Part shown: piece after piece, positions 1 through 8,082 of the stretch
How the letters are laid out: the number at the start of each line of letters is the position of its first letter
How positions within the stretch are numbered: the first letter of the stretch is position 1
Assembly: GCF_005047635.1 (NCBI RefSeq)
Contig: NZ_SUKC01000020.1
Coordinates: 1-62,304 of the forward strand
DNA from: Arthrobacter sp. CAU 1506
Lineage (GTDB): Bacteria; Actinomycetota; Actinomycetes; Actinomycetales; Micrococcaceae
Reading direction: 5' to 3'
DNA: 62,304 nt
Notes under the pieces: generated by a model
What the model saw: only the letters and a program-made list of their open reading frames with translations
Database searches by the model: none
Told to the model about the DNA's origin: nothing
Translations under genes and position numbers: made by a program

Positions 1-120
1 GGTCGCTTGGAGCACCTTCGCGGCTCAGCCCTCGGATTCCGCAACCTCACCAACTACATCGCCAGATCACTGCTCGAAGCCGGCGGATTCAGACCGCATT
101 TACACTCTCGATTCCGATGA
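1..120 (+). CDS. ISL3-family transposase, C-terminal end (cut by window edge)
   Basis: The reading frame is open from the first base and ends at a TGA at 118-120, giving the last 39 residues of a transposase. The tail (RLEHLRGSALGFRNLTNYIA, then RSLLEAGGFRP) is the well-known C-terminus of actinobacterial ISL3 transposases (DDE type). The start lies outside the window. The inverted-repeat-like sequence about 110 bases downstream supports an ISL3 copy whose right end is inside this window. Whether the whole element is intact cannot be seen. Confidence 0.85.
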   Translation, partial: GRLEHLRGSALGFRNLTNYIARSLLEAGGFRPHLHSRFR

Positions 121-227
121 GCCCGTTTACCTCGCCTCCGATCATGGCTCCAGACCGATCCGGTTACGGCCACGCACGAGCATGACGACTACAACCGCGT
201 ACAGCAGAGCACCCTCAGTACCGTACC

Positions 228-239
228 AACGGAAGAGCA
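228..239 (+). repeat. Putative right terminal inverted repeat of the ISL3 element
   Basis: The sequence AACGGAAGAGCA closely matches the reverse complement of the usual ISL3 terminus, which begins GGCTCTTCCGTT; only the last base differs. It lies about 110 bases after the transposase stop, a normal distance for this family. DNA beyond it belongs to the interrupted gene that follows. The assignment is by recalled family consensus, since the left end is not in the window. Confidence 0.55.
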
Positions 240-258
240 CACCCTATCGTTCGGTGAA

Positions 259-1164
259 GTGGACCTCCGCCTCGGAACTACATGGACAGCTCGACGGGGA
301 TCGACGTACAAGGGGTTTACTACTCACGGCTACATCGTGACAACTTCCAAAGAACCCGTTGAACTCCAGCAACATCTAGGCTTCCACCAACGAGTCCGAA
401 GCCTAATGATTCTTAGTTCTGGCCGTCCTTCCGCCTTTGCACAACATTCGGCCCGGGTCAAAGCCGATGGTCCTAGCTCCCGTCTAACACACTTCACCAC
501 TTACGGAGAGCCTGAAGATGGAGACCTGACCAATTCCTGGACGAATGACCACATCTGCGGCTGGGACCATGCTGACACCGCAAAGCTTCGGTCATGGTTG
601 TCAGGCGATCAAGCACTTTACGATGCGGCGCTCCCGGCGGTGGAATTGCTTCACCGCCCAAAGTTCAGCGCGAAGGATCGAGTCATTTACATGGGGATCG
701 TCGCCGAGAGCCTTGGGCAATCCCTCCCAGAGGCGGACGGGGAGAGAGACACTTATGATTTCCGAGGGCGCAGGACTCATACTACGTACGTGATGCGATG
801 CATCGTCCATTCCAAGCTTGACGTGTCCAAGTGGATGGACGACATTGCGAATTGGGCCCGAGGAATCTCCAAGTACTACAACAAGACGAAGCACTTTCAA
901 CCGGATCTGACGCCAGATCCATCTGTTGCGGGGATTCTTGGACGGTTCATGGCGATTGCCATCAGACACGTTGCGGTCCGCCAGGCACTTGTTGGACCAG
1001 ACTCTGAATCGCAGAATTTAATCGTTGACGCAGAGAGCATGCGTGCTCTTGAAGGGCTTGCGTACATCAGACTCGGAGACGACTGTTGGCCGACTTATCA
1101 CGTCCTCACTGAACGAGCCGACGAGGATGATGCAGACGAGGCGGATGAAGAATCGCTGATGTGA
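259..1164 (+). CDS. ApeA-like / HEPN-type protein, probably 5'-truncated by ISL3
   Basis: This 301-residue frame starts at a GTG with no clear ribosome binding site. The same frame is open upstream to the ISL3 end, and the residues just before the GTG (TLSFGEV) read like continuous beta-rich protein, so the true N-terminus has probably been lost to the insertion. The first ~120 residues resemble the N-terminal domain of ApeA-like proteins. The C-terminal half is helical and carries an NxxxH motif (N208, H212) of HEPN type, without the canonical arginine directly before the asparagine. The C-terminus is very acidic. HEPN proteins of this kind are RNases in abortive anti-phage defence. No partner gene is nearby. 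The family call is tentative, and a truncated product may be inactive. Confidence 0.5.
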   Translation: MDLRLGTTWTARRGSTYKGFTTHGYIVTTSKEPVELQQHLGFHQRVRSLMILSSGRPSAFAQHSARVKADGPSSRLTHFTTYGEPEDGDLTNSWTNDHICGWDHADTAKLRSWLSGDQALYDAALPAVELLHRPKFSAKDRVIYMGIVAESLGQSLPEADGERDTYDFRGRRTHTTYVMRCIVHSKLDVSKWMDDIANWARGISKYYNKTKHFQPDLTPDPSVAGILGRFMAIAIRHVAVRQALVGPDSESQNLIVDAESMRALEGLAYIRLGDDCWPTYHVLTERADEDDADEADEESLM

Positions 1165-1391
1165 TTTCGTTAGCAGATCTAACGAACCCATCGTGCTCAT
1201 TTTCCGTGCCAGGGCTGCGGCTTTACTGCGTCAGCTAGGTCGGACAGGCCTAAGAGCACCGACAGGCAGAGGGTTGCCGGGATAAGCCGTCGAAATTCCA
1301 TGCTCCGGACCCCACCGGTGCAATCGAGCCGCCGCTGGAAACACCAGCCTGAAAAACTTTTAGTCTGCAGGAGGTCCAGCAGACACGGCGC

Positions 1392-2063
1392 TTACCTAGT
1401 CGTTTTCGCGGCATTCTTCATGGCGTCGAGGATCTCGGCCCGGTTTTCAGGCCGGGTGTTGAGGTTGGTGGCGCTGGGGTGGGGGACTGCCTGCCAGTCG
1501 AGGGAGCGGATCCGGGATGACCGGGTCCGGAGGATCTCCCATCCTGTCCTGGCATGGGCGCCCAGGGTGATGACCAGGTCAAGATGTCGAAACAGGCCCA
1601 GGACTGCCTCCAGGTGCTGCGTCGCCTCGAGCACGTCAGTCAGTCGGGTGGTCTGGGTCCGGGTTCCGTCCGGCAGATACCATGGCACGATGTTCCAGAG
1701 GGCGAAGGCCTGGCGGGGCAGGTCCGCCTCTTGTGCCAAGGTGAAGCAGCTGGCAGCGGTTGCGTCGTTGTTGTCGGTCGAAATCAGTCCCGAGCCACGG
1801 GAGGCTGAGGACCGGCTGCCCGGGGCCTCGAGCAGGAAAAGGATTCGGGCGTATATGCCGCCGCCACTGGGATCGAACCACGGCACCAGCGATTCGGCGG
1901 CCGCTTGGCGTCCTATCCGCATCCGGTTCAGGTCTCGGACCTTGTCGTTGAGTTCTTTGACATGCGGTGAGTCCAGCAGCGCCAGCTTCCGGTCCACCTC
2001 TGCAGGATGCCGGTGTGCCCGAGGACTGTCGGGCCACGGCGCATGGTCGTCGAAGTGGCTCAT
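1392..2063 (-). CDS. Uracil-DNA glycosylase superfamily protein
   Basis: The 223-residue protein has the layout of atypical UDG-superfamily proteins. It has an EAPG loop (79-82) in place of the usual GQDPYH water-activating loop, then an SG.ISTDNNDATA segment (91-103), NIVPWYLPD (124-132), a beta strand LDLVITLG (161-168) and the C-terminal PHPS loop (194-197), which corresponds to the DNA-intercalating HPSP motif. Family members excise damaged bases or are uncharacterised. It starts 45 bases after the resolvase gene on the same strand, so the two are probably co-transcribed. The activity is not established because the first catalytic motif is divergent. Confidence 0.7.
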   Translation of the reverse strand: MSHFDDHAPWPDSPRAHRHPAEVDRKLALLDSPHVKELNDKVRDLNRMRIGRQAAAESLVPWFDPSGGGIYARILFLLEAPGSRSSASRGSGLISTDNNDATAASCFTLAQEADLPRQAFALWNIVPWYLPDGTRTQTTRLTDVLEATQHLEAVLGLFRHLDLVITLGAHARTGWEILRTRSSRIRSLDWQAVPHPSATNLNTRPENRAEILDAMKNAAKTTR

Positions 2064-2108
2064 GCGGGTGTGGCTTTCATTTGCGGGAGACCTTTCATTG
2101 GTGCGGCA

Positions 2109-2687
2109 TCAGGAAGCCGGTGTCCGTTTCACGATGCGGTAGACCGTGCTGCGGGCAACCTTGAACAGCTCGGCGATCTCGGCGGTGGTGTGTTGTCCTC
2201 CCTTATATAGGGAGACGAGGTGGGCTTCCTGGCTCTTAGAGAGTTTGGGCTGTTTGCCTCGGAGTCGGCCTTTGGCTTTGGCGACCTGCATGCCTTCGCG
2301 GGTGCGGGCTCGGATGAGGTCGGATTCGAATTCAGCAACCATGGCCAGGACGTTGAAGAGAAGCCGACCGACCGGGTCGGTCGGGTCGTGCACCGATCCT
2401 CCTATGCTTAACTTCACCTTCTTTTTTGTCAGTTCTTCGACGATGTCGCGGGCATCGGGCAGGGACCGTGCGAGCCGGTCGAGTTTGGTGATGACCAGGG
2501 TGTCGCCGGCGCGCACGGCGGCGAGAGCTTCACGCAGTCCGGGCCGGTCCCTGTTCCGGCCAGTTAATCCGTGGTCAACGTAGATCATGTCTTCAGGGAC
2601 GCCGAGAGCGGCGAGTCCGTTACGTTGCGCGGTGAGGTCCTGTTCATTGGTCGAGACGCGGGCGTAGCCGACGATGTGTGCTGGCAT
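2109..2687 (-). CDS. Serine recombinase of the resolvase/invertase family
   Basis: This 192-residue protein is full length for small Tn3-type resolvases and DNA invertases. The catalytic serine lies in YARVST (S12), with the conserved TKLDRLARS segment near residue 100, the DP..R.LF..LA..AEFE helix, and a C-terminal helix-turn-helix (about 150-188) ending STVYRIVKR. It acts by serine-linked double-strand cleavage at a res/inversion site. No transposase, toxin-antitoxin pair or invertible segment was seen beside it, so it may be a transposon remnant or a plasmid-type resolvase. Confidence 0.88.
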   Translation of the reverse strand: MPAHIVGYARVSTNEQDLTAQRNGLAALGVPEDMIYVDHGLTGRNRDRPGLREALAAVRAGDTLVITKLDRLARSLPDARDIVEELTKKKVKLSIGGSVHDPTDPVGRLLFNVLAMVAEFESDLIRARTREGMQVAKAKGRLRGKQPKLSKSQEAHLVSLYKGGQHTTAEIAELFKVARSTVYRIVKRTPAS

Positions 2688-2801
2688 AGGCTCAACTGTA
2701 GCGGTTGAGATACCTAAGCGAGACAGTTTTGCGGGCGGGGTATACGCGAATCGAAGAAGTGACTATTTGTATGGATTTTTCGAGGCGGGGAAGTGGCAAC
2801 T

Positions 2802-2836
2802 TAGTGTCGCGGTGGAGGACCCGCTACGGGACAGTT
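2802..2836 (+). repeat. Dispersed intergenic repeat, copy A
   Basis: Contains TGTCGCGGTGGAGGACC, with a partial mirror GGGACAG about 25 bases on. The 20 bases from 2802 are identical to copy B at 6041. It lacks the TGCATAAG lead-in seen in the other three copies. It sits in the gap upstream of the resolvase gene, next to no transposase. It resembles an IS terminus, but its source element is not in the window. Confidence 0.6.
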
Positions 2837-2981
2837 GCTCAGGTCCTGTGCAGAAGGTCGGAAGGCTGAACGGCGCAATGGGCGTAAGCAGCCGCTCGCA
2901 CCTTTGTTCTCTGGAGCGGGTCGTCCTTATGTAATTTCAGGTTGAACGGCCGGCCTCCTGGCTTTTGCACTCTAGGCCGGC

Positions 2982-3021
2982 GCCGCAGCTGGTCCACGGA
3001 AGGACCGGGACCAGCTGCGGC
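2982..3021 (-). terminator. Strong hairpin downstream of the metallo-hydrolase gene
   Basis: Two perfect 14-base arms (GCCGCAGCTGGTCC and its complement) flank a 12-base loop, 31 bases past the stop of the minus-strand gene at 3052. No clear T-tract follows, as is common in actinobacteria. The rest of the 2688-3051 gap holds only repeat copy A and no gene. Confidence 0.7.
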
Positions 3022-3051
3022 GGCGGCTGTCTGGCCGGATGGGGGGGCTGG

Positions 3052-4245
3052 CTAGCGCTTCTTGGGGCCGATCCCGAATTCCATGAGGTCCTCGCCGACG
3101 GTCAGTTTGCCGGTGTAGCCCTTTTGAGCCTGGCGCCAACGGGCGACCGGATTGTTCGGCGGAACGAGGTGGGAGAGGATCAGGTTTTTGGCTCCGGCAG
3201 GTTCGGCGACGTCCCGTCCCACTTCCTCGATGCTCGTGTGCGAGGCGAGCAGATGCTCCTTGAGTGGCCCGCCGATCGCGGGTGGCAGCGAGGCGGCGAG
3301 ATTCTCGGCGAATTGCGGGTCGATGACTTCATGTACCAGGTAGTCGCAGTCTTGGGCCAGGTCGATCAGGTTCTGGCTTACGCAGGTGTCTCCTGAGATG
3401 ACAATGGATCCGTCCGGGGTGTCGAAGCGGTAGGCGAAGACCGGGGCCGTCGGACGGTGGTCGACCAGAGTAGCGGTCACGGTGACGTCTCCGTCCTTCC
3501 ACACCTGGATGGGGGCCTCCAGGCGCGGCGGGATACCTTCCGGCGTCGCCGCCCAATACTGTGAGATATCGATGTCGCGGACCTCAAAGGTCCGGTCTGG
3601 GTTCACATTGTTGCTGTCTCTGGCGCGGTCGTTGAAGTCTGCGGCGAAGGCTTGCCGAAGGTATCCGGTCATTGCGGCGATGCCGGGCGTGGGGTCCTCC
3701 GGGTTGTACAGTTCGGGTTCGGGGCGGCCGGGCGGGAAGACGCGGACGAGGCTGCCGCGGTCGCCGGGGCCGAAGACGCGGATGGGGTCCTTGGTGGGCC
3801 TGCCGGTGATGTTCATGTCCGTGGTGGCGTAGACAGCCGGCCATTCGACGACGTGGTCGCTGTGCAGGTGGGTGAAGAAGATGCCCCGCACGTTGGCCAT
3901 GGACGTTCCTCCGAGTCCCTCGGCGCCGAGTCCGGCCTGCAGCAGGCGCATCTGCGCGCCATGGCCGAGGTCCACAACATAGACCTTGTCCTCGTAAACA
4001 ACCGCTGTGCTTACGCCGTAGCGGTCCTCGCTCATGAGCGCCGGGCCACCCGCGGTGCCAAGCAGGACCACGCGCGTACGGTGTTTGGGCCCCTTGTGCC
4101 GTCCGGCTGGGGCGGCTACTGCAGTCGGAGCTGCGACCCCGGCCAGCCCTCCGGCGACTGCCGCGACCCCTGCCACCCGCAGGAAACCACGCCTCGACGA
4201 CGGCGGGACCTGATTGAGGGCCTTTGAAACGGCATCATCACACAT
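3052..4245 (-). CDS. Tat-exported MBL-fold metallo-hydrolase (RNase Z/AtsA-like)
   Basis: The 397-residue protein starts after a good AAGGAG site. It carries a twin-arginine signal (SRRGFLRVAG, about 17-26) followed by an Ala-rich hydrophobic stretch. The metal-binding motif HLHSDH is at 126-131, after a VDLGHG strand. An SGDTCVSQNLIDLA segment, a DYLVHE motif, and a late histidine (LILSHLVP) supply the remaining ligands. This order is that of RNase Z-like and AtsA arylsulfatase-like beta-lactamase-fold hydrolases. Export by Tat means a periplasmic or secreted enzyme, so tRNA processing is unlikely. The substrate is unknown. A hairpin terminator follows. Confidence 0.82.
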   Translation of the reverse strand: MCDDAVSKALNQVPPSSRRGFLRVAGVAAVAGGLAGVAAPTAVAAPAGRHKGPKHRTRVVLLGTAGGPALMSEDRYGVSTAVVYEDKVYVVDLGHGAQMRLLQAGLGAEGLGGTSMANVRGIFFTHLHSDHVVEWPAVYATTDMNITGRPTKDPIRVFGPGDRGSLVRVFPPGRPEPELYNPEDPTPGIAAMTGYLRQAFAADFNDRARDSNNVNPDRTFEVRDIDISQYWAATPEGIPPRLEAPIQVWKDGDVTVTATLVDHRPTAPVFAYRFDTPDGSIVISGDTCVSQNLIDLAQDCDYLVHEVIDPQFAENLAASLPPAIGGPLKEHLLASHTSIEEVGRDVAEPAGAKNLILSHLVPPNNPVARWRQAQKGYTGKLTVGEDLMEFGIGPKKR

Positions 4246-4662
4246 TTTGTCTCCTTATCAGCCGGGATCTTCCTCGACGACCGGCGCTGAAACTTACCTA
4301 TGCTCCTGTCCGCTTCGGACAACAGAATGACAAGTCAGTTAACTATGTGTTTCGATACCCTAGTCTGTAACGCAGGTCATATCAATATGCGGTGAAGCAA
4401 CGGGAAGGCTGGCATGGTTCCGGTGCGGAATGCGTGGCCGACGGCAGGGCATGACCCAAGCTGGGCTGCCGATGCCCGGTTGGACGCGAAGGTAGTCCTC
4501 GGTGTGAACCCCACGCGTTCGTGGCGTCATTAGCCCGCCCTTCGCCCTCAAGGTGCCGGTCGGTAGGTCCGAGAGGACGATGGCTGGCTGCAGTACAAGT
4601 CCTCCAGCCTGCCGGTTCCGGTTCTGCGCGGTGGCTGGAGCACTTGGTCTGGCCGGTACCGG
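4246..4662. other. Gene-free stretch, 417 bases
   Basis: No convincing coding frame was found on either strand. The part next to 4245 must hold the promoter of the metallo-hydrolase gene; it is AT-richer near 4320-4380 (GTTAACTATGTG, then TCATATCAATATGC). Nothing else was recognised. Confidence 0.5.
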
Positions 4663-5667
4663 TCAGCGATTCCCCTTCGGGGTCGTGCGGTCAATGCATG
4701 ATGGGTCCATGGACTTTGTGCCCTCGATGCCTTTGAGGGTTCCGCGCGGGCCGGCTATGTAGCCGCCGATATCGCAGCGGACTCCGACGCCCGTGTTCGG
4801 CGAAGCGGGGCCGGTGCCGTTGGGGCCGCCGAAGCTGGGGGTTTCCTTGTCTTCGCTCGCCAGGTTGACTCCGGAGTTGTGGGTTGCCCGGACGGCGTCG
4901 CCGGTATTCCCTTCGATGGTGTTGCCTGTGACGTCGGCCTGCGAGGCGCGGTCAATCACCACGCCGTGGCTGCCGTTGCCGGAGATCGTGTTTCCGGCGA
5001 TCCAGGCACTCGACCAGCGCCCCACTTGGATCCCCGGGCCATCGTTGTTCCGGATGATGTTGGGCGTCGCTTGCTGCTGTGTTGGAATGGTAAAGCCGAT
5101 CCGGGCGTACGAGTTCTCCTGGATGTTGATTCCGTAACCGCGGTTGTTCTCGATGGTGTTGTTGACAATCTGCCCTATGCTGCCCTTGTCCAGGTGGATG
5201 GCGCCGCCCGACTCCCGGATGACGTTATTGTTCACGACGACGGTCGCGGGGCCCGACAGGTGGATGCCGTGGCTGCCGCCGGAAATCGTGAATCCCTTGA
5301 TAGTGATGTCCGTTCCCTCGATGAACACGGCAAACGCGGCTGGGCTGGTGGGCACGATGCTGGCATCGGGCCCTTGGATGGTCGCGCTACCCTGCCCATC
5401 CAAGGTCACCTTGGTGAGGCTGCGGGGAATCAAAACGCTTTCCTTGCAGGTTCCGCTCACCGTGAGGGTGTCACCTGACTTCAGGTTCGGGATGGCCCCA
5501 CTGATGGTCTCACCGCGGTCGCAATTGACGTCGTGGGCGCCCGGGTCTGCCGCGGCGCTGACTGATCCTGCACCGAGTCCGATGACGGTAACCGGAAGGG
5601 CGAGGGCCAGGGCAGCCAAAGTGGCTTGTCGGGATCTGCGCCGCATTTTGAATTTGTGGGTTTTCAT
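4663..5667 (-). CDS. Secreted right-handed parallel beta-helix protein
   Basis: The 334-residue protein has a classical signal peptide: a basic N-terminus (MKTHKFKMRRRSR), a hydrophobic core, and a VSAAAD cleavage region near 40. The body is made of repeating NxI..N..GI.. rungs, for example NNNVIRESGG, NNTIENNRGYGI, GNTISGNGSHGV and GNTIEGNTGDAV, typical of NosD/CASH-type right-handed beta-helices (about residues 120-270). Such folds occur in pectate-lyase-like polysaccharide enzymes and adhesins. No catalytic set is obvious. The C-terminal ~60 residues are Gly/Pro-rich. The upstream region holds candidate operators. Confidence 0.8.
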   Translation of the reverse strand: MKTHKFKMRRRSRQATLAALALALPVTVIGLGAGSVSAAADPGAHDVNCDRGETISGAIPNLKSGDTLTVSGTCKESVLIPRSLTKVTLDGQGSATIQGPDASIVPTSPAAFAVFIEGTDITIKGFTISGGSHGIHLSGPATVVVNNNVIRESGGAIHLDKGSIGQIVNNTIENNRGYGINIQENSYARIGFTIPTQQQATPNIIRNNDGPGIQVGRWSSAWIAGNTISGNGSHGVVIDRASQADVTGNTIEGNTGDAVRATHNSGVNLASEDKETPSFGGPNGTGPASPNTGVGVRCDIGGYIAGPRGTLKGIEGTKSMDPSCIDRTTPKGNR

Positions 5668-5765
5668 GGCTTTCGGCCACCTTCCTGCTCAACGAATGGC
5701 TGGCGCGGCTGCCTAGGGCGCCTCTGCCCGTGAGAGGCAGCCGCTAGACACAGCCTGCAAGTTGA

Positions 5766-5782
5766 CTTGACATGGTGTCAAG
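5766..5782. promoter_or_regulatory. Perfect 7+3+7 palindrome upstream of the beta-helix gene
   Basis: CTTGACA-TGG-TGTCAAG, about 100 bases upstream of the start at 5667. On either strand it contains a TTGACA-like -35 element, so a bound repressor could block a promoter here. No cognate regulator gene is adjacent. Confidence 0.45.
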
Positions 5783-5795
5783 GAAATACGTGCAG

Positions 5796-5827
5796 TGCGT
5801 CACACAGTTCCGTGGCTGCGTCACACA
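5796..5827. repeat. Direct repeat TGCGTCACACA, two copies 21 bases apart
   Basis: Identical 11-mers at 5796 and 5817 are spaced two helical turns apart and lie just distal to the palindrome upstream of the beta-helix gene. The spacing suits two protein molecules on one DNA face. The 5668-6227 gap otherwise contains only repeat copy B. Confidence 0.4.
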
Positions 5828-6021
5828 AATGGCGGAAGCGCACTTTAGTAGCCCCGTGCCCGCCGCGGTGACGAACCTACGTTGAGTGCGGCCACTCGAG
5901 TCAGGAAGCCGGCTCGGCTCTGTGGTGAGTAGGTCGGGGACGTGCTTGGCTGGAGCATGCCACTAAAAAGATAAGGAGGGTCAGAGGGGTGAGCAAGCCA
6001 CCGGCTGACCTTTCAGGCGAC

Positions 6022-6076
6022 TGCATAAGTTCTCAAGTCCTAGTGTCGCGGTGGAGGACCGGCTTGTGGGACGGTT
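6022..6076 (+). repeat. Dispersed intergenic repeat, copy B
   Basis: The TGCATAAGTTCTC lead-in is followed at 6044 by TGTCGCGGTGGAGGACCGG and the partial mirror GGGACGGTT. It shares order and spacing with copies C (20275) and D (38835), and its core with copy A. It lies between the beta-helix gene and the broken ATPase gene. Confidence 0.65.
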
Positions 6077-6227
6077 AGAACGAGCGCGAGTAAGAGACAT
6101 GATTCGCTGTATTTCGTGGGGTGGTGGGTGCCCGGAAAGGTAACTTCGATGGATCGGCCGCTTCTTGGTCCGGTTTGGCCCTTCTACGTTAGGGGAGGAC
6201 ATCGAGAGCTGCCTGCAAGAATGGGGC

Positions 6228-6948
6228 ATGCCTCCGCATAACTTTCCGATCAGACGGGTGGGCGAAGACCCAGCGCACCTCCTGGACCGAGGTCGGTGGC
6301 CGGGGGTCTTGCCCCCTGTCGCCCAGGTACTAGACCACGGTCGATCTGACGCCGGCGACGATCTTCGTCGGCGACAATGGGTCGGGAAAATCCACTCTCG
6401 TGGAAGCCATCGCGCTGGCCTATGGCTTGTCTCCTGAAGGCGGGTCTACAGGAGCCCGCCACAGCACCAGGTCTACGGAGTCCGCACTTGCCGATCACCT
6501 GCAGCTTGTTCGCAACGCCGGCGCCACAAGACGCGGCTACTTCCTGCGCGCGGAAACCATGCACGGGTTCTTCACCTACCTCGAGAAGAACCCGAGCACC
6601 TCGGGTCCGGACATCTCGTTCCACGACATGTCACACGGCGAATCGTTCTTGGAACTGGCGGTGGACCGCTTCCGAGGACGCGGATTATGGGTCCTCGATG
6701 AGCCGGAATCGGCGTTGTCCTTCGCAGGATGCCTCAGCCTCCTCGCGGTCTTGAAAGATCTCCTCGCCGAAGGCTCCTCGCAAGTCATCATGTCCACGCA
6801 CTCCCCGGTTCTTGCAGCACTTCCCGGCGCGCAGATTCTCGAAGTCGGCCCGTGGGGACTCCGGCAGCAAAAATGGTCCGACCTCGATCTGGTTTCCAAC
6901 TGGCGATCATTCCTGGACTCACCTGAACGATACCTGCGACACCTCTAG
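6228..6948 (+). pseudogene. AAA ATPase (SMC/RecF-like predicted ATPase), frameshifted
   Basis: The protein is split over two frames. The first part, from ATG 6228, reads MPPHNFPIRRVGEDPAHLLD and continues through RGRWPGVLPPVAQVLDHG. The reading then jumps near 6340 into another frame as DLTPATIFVGDNGSGKST, holding the Walker A loop GDNGSGKST. That frame continues to 6948 with a SHGES signature-like motif, Walker B LWVLDEPESAL and STHSPVLAALPGA. The joined product of about 240 residues is the usual size of these small ABC-type ATPases. A one-base change around 6340-6345 explains the break, either as real decay or as a sequencing error. A start at 6400 would lack Walker A and be non-functional. 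Confidence 0.75.
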
Positions 6949-7035
6949 GGGCAGCCCGGTCAGGGCCATCGGCGCCGGCGCAGGGTCCGCCGGGGCCGCC
7001 GGGCGTGCGTGGCATGCAGTATTCCTGAAATGGTT

Positions 7036-8082
7036 CTAGCCGGCGTTCGCCCCGGCGAGTTGGACGGCGACGTCGATGATCATGTCTTCCTGACCGCCGA
7101 CGTAGCCTGCCCTGCCCACTTCCTCGAGGATCTTCCAGGCCGGGACGCCGTAGCGGGCTTCGGCGCGTTCGGCATGAATGAGGAAGGAGGAGTAGACCCC
7201 GGCGTAGCCCTGCATGATTGAGGCCCGGTCCATGACCGGCATACGGGTGATGTAGGGCTTGACTACATCCTCGGCGGCGGCCATCAGGGCCTGCACGTCG
7301 ACACCGGTGTCGATGTCCAGCCGGTCGAAGGCGGCGGCGAGCACCTCGGTGGGGGAGTTGCCGGCACCGGCACCCAGAGCGACCAAAGTGCCGTCGATCT
7401 GCCTGGCCCCGGCGCGCACTGCGAAGACGGAGTTGGCCACGCCAAAGCTCATGTTCTGGTGGCCGTGGAAGCCGACCTGCGCGTCGGACCCGAGCTCGGC
7501 CACGAGGGCACCGACGCGGTCGGAGACGTCCTCGAGGATCAGTGCACCGGCGGAGTCGACCACGTAGACGCACTGGCAGCCGGCGTCGGCCATGATCCGG
7601 CCCTGGCTGGCCAGTTCCTCGGGGGTGGCGCGGTGGGAGAGCATCAAAAAGCCCACGGTTTCCATGCCCAGGTCCCGGGCATGGCCGAAGTGTTGGATCG
7701 ACACGTCCGCCTCGGTGCAGTGGGTGGCGATGCGCGCCACGGAGGCCCCTGCCTCGTGCGCCTGGTTCAGGTCGTGGATTGTCCCCAGGCCCGGGAGCAT
7801 CAACACGGCGATCTTCGCCTGCTTCGCCTCGTCGACCGTGGCGCGGACCAAGTCCAGCTCCGGAGTGAGGGAGAAGCCGTAGTTGAAGGAGGAGCCGCCC
7901 AGGCCGTCGCCGTGGGTAACCTCGATGACCTCGACCCCGGCGTCGTCCAGCGCCCGGACCGTGGAGCGGACGTGCTCGACGGTGAACTTGTGGCTCATCG
8001 CGTGCGAGCCGTCGCGCAGTGTGGTGTCGGTCAGGCGAACCCGGTACTTCGAATCGGCAGTGGCGGTGTCGGTGGTGCTCAT
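7036..8082 (-). CDS. mhpE: 4-hydroxy-2-oxovalerate aldolase
   Basis: This is the last enzyme of the meta-cleavage operon. It splits 4-hydroxy-2-oxoacids into pyruvate and an aldehyde, which is channelled to the partner dehydrogenase. At 348 residues it is full length for DmpG/MhpE/BphI. The signature [10 protein letters not shown] gives D24 and H27, and GFHGHQN gives the Mn ligands H206 and H208. The C-terminal region (from about 290, [17 protein letters not shown]) matches the DmpG communication domain that contacts DmpF. Its start overlaps the dehydrogenase stop by ATGA, so the two are translationally coupled. Confidence 0.95.
   Translation of the reverse strand: MSTTDTATADSKYRVRLTDTTLRDGSHAMSHKFTVEHVRSTVRALDDAGVEVIEVTHGDGLGGSSFNYGFSLTPELDLVRATVDEAKQAKIAVLMLPGLGTIHDLNQAHEAGASVARIATHCTEADVSIQHFGHARDLGMETVGFLMLSHRATPEELASQGRIMADAGCQCVYVVDSAGALILEDVSDRVGALVAELGSDAQVGFHGHQNMSFGVANSVFAVRAGARQIDGTLVALGAGAGNSPTEVLAAAFDRLDIDTGVDVQALMAAAEDVVKPYITRMPVMDRASIMQGYAGVYSSFLIHAERAEARYGVPAWKILEEVGRAGYVGGQEDMIIDVAVQLAGANAG

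Noticed and set aside
121-258. Upstream in-frame extension of the ApeA-like gene back to the ISL3 stop
   Set aside because: The stretch before about 240 lies inside the IS right end and ends in a terminal-repeat-like sequence, so it is element DNA read through, not protein.
1300-2142. Plus-strand frame opposite the UDG-superfamily gene
   Set aside because: Ser/Arg-rich shadow; the minus-strand gene has clear family motifs.
2965-3396. Plus-strand 143-codon frame near the metallo-hydrolase 3' end
   Set aside because: It overlaps the terminator hairpin and runs antisense to the metallo-hydrolase motifs.
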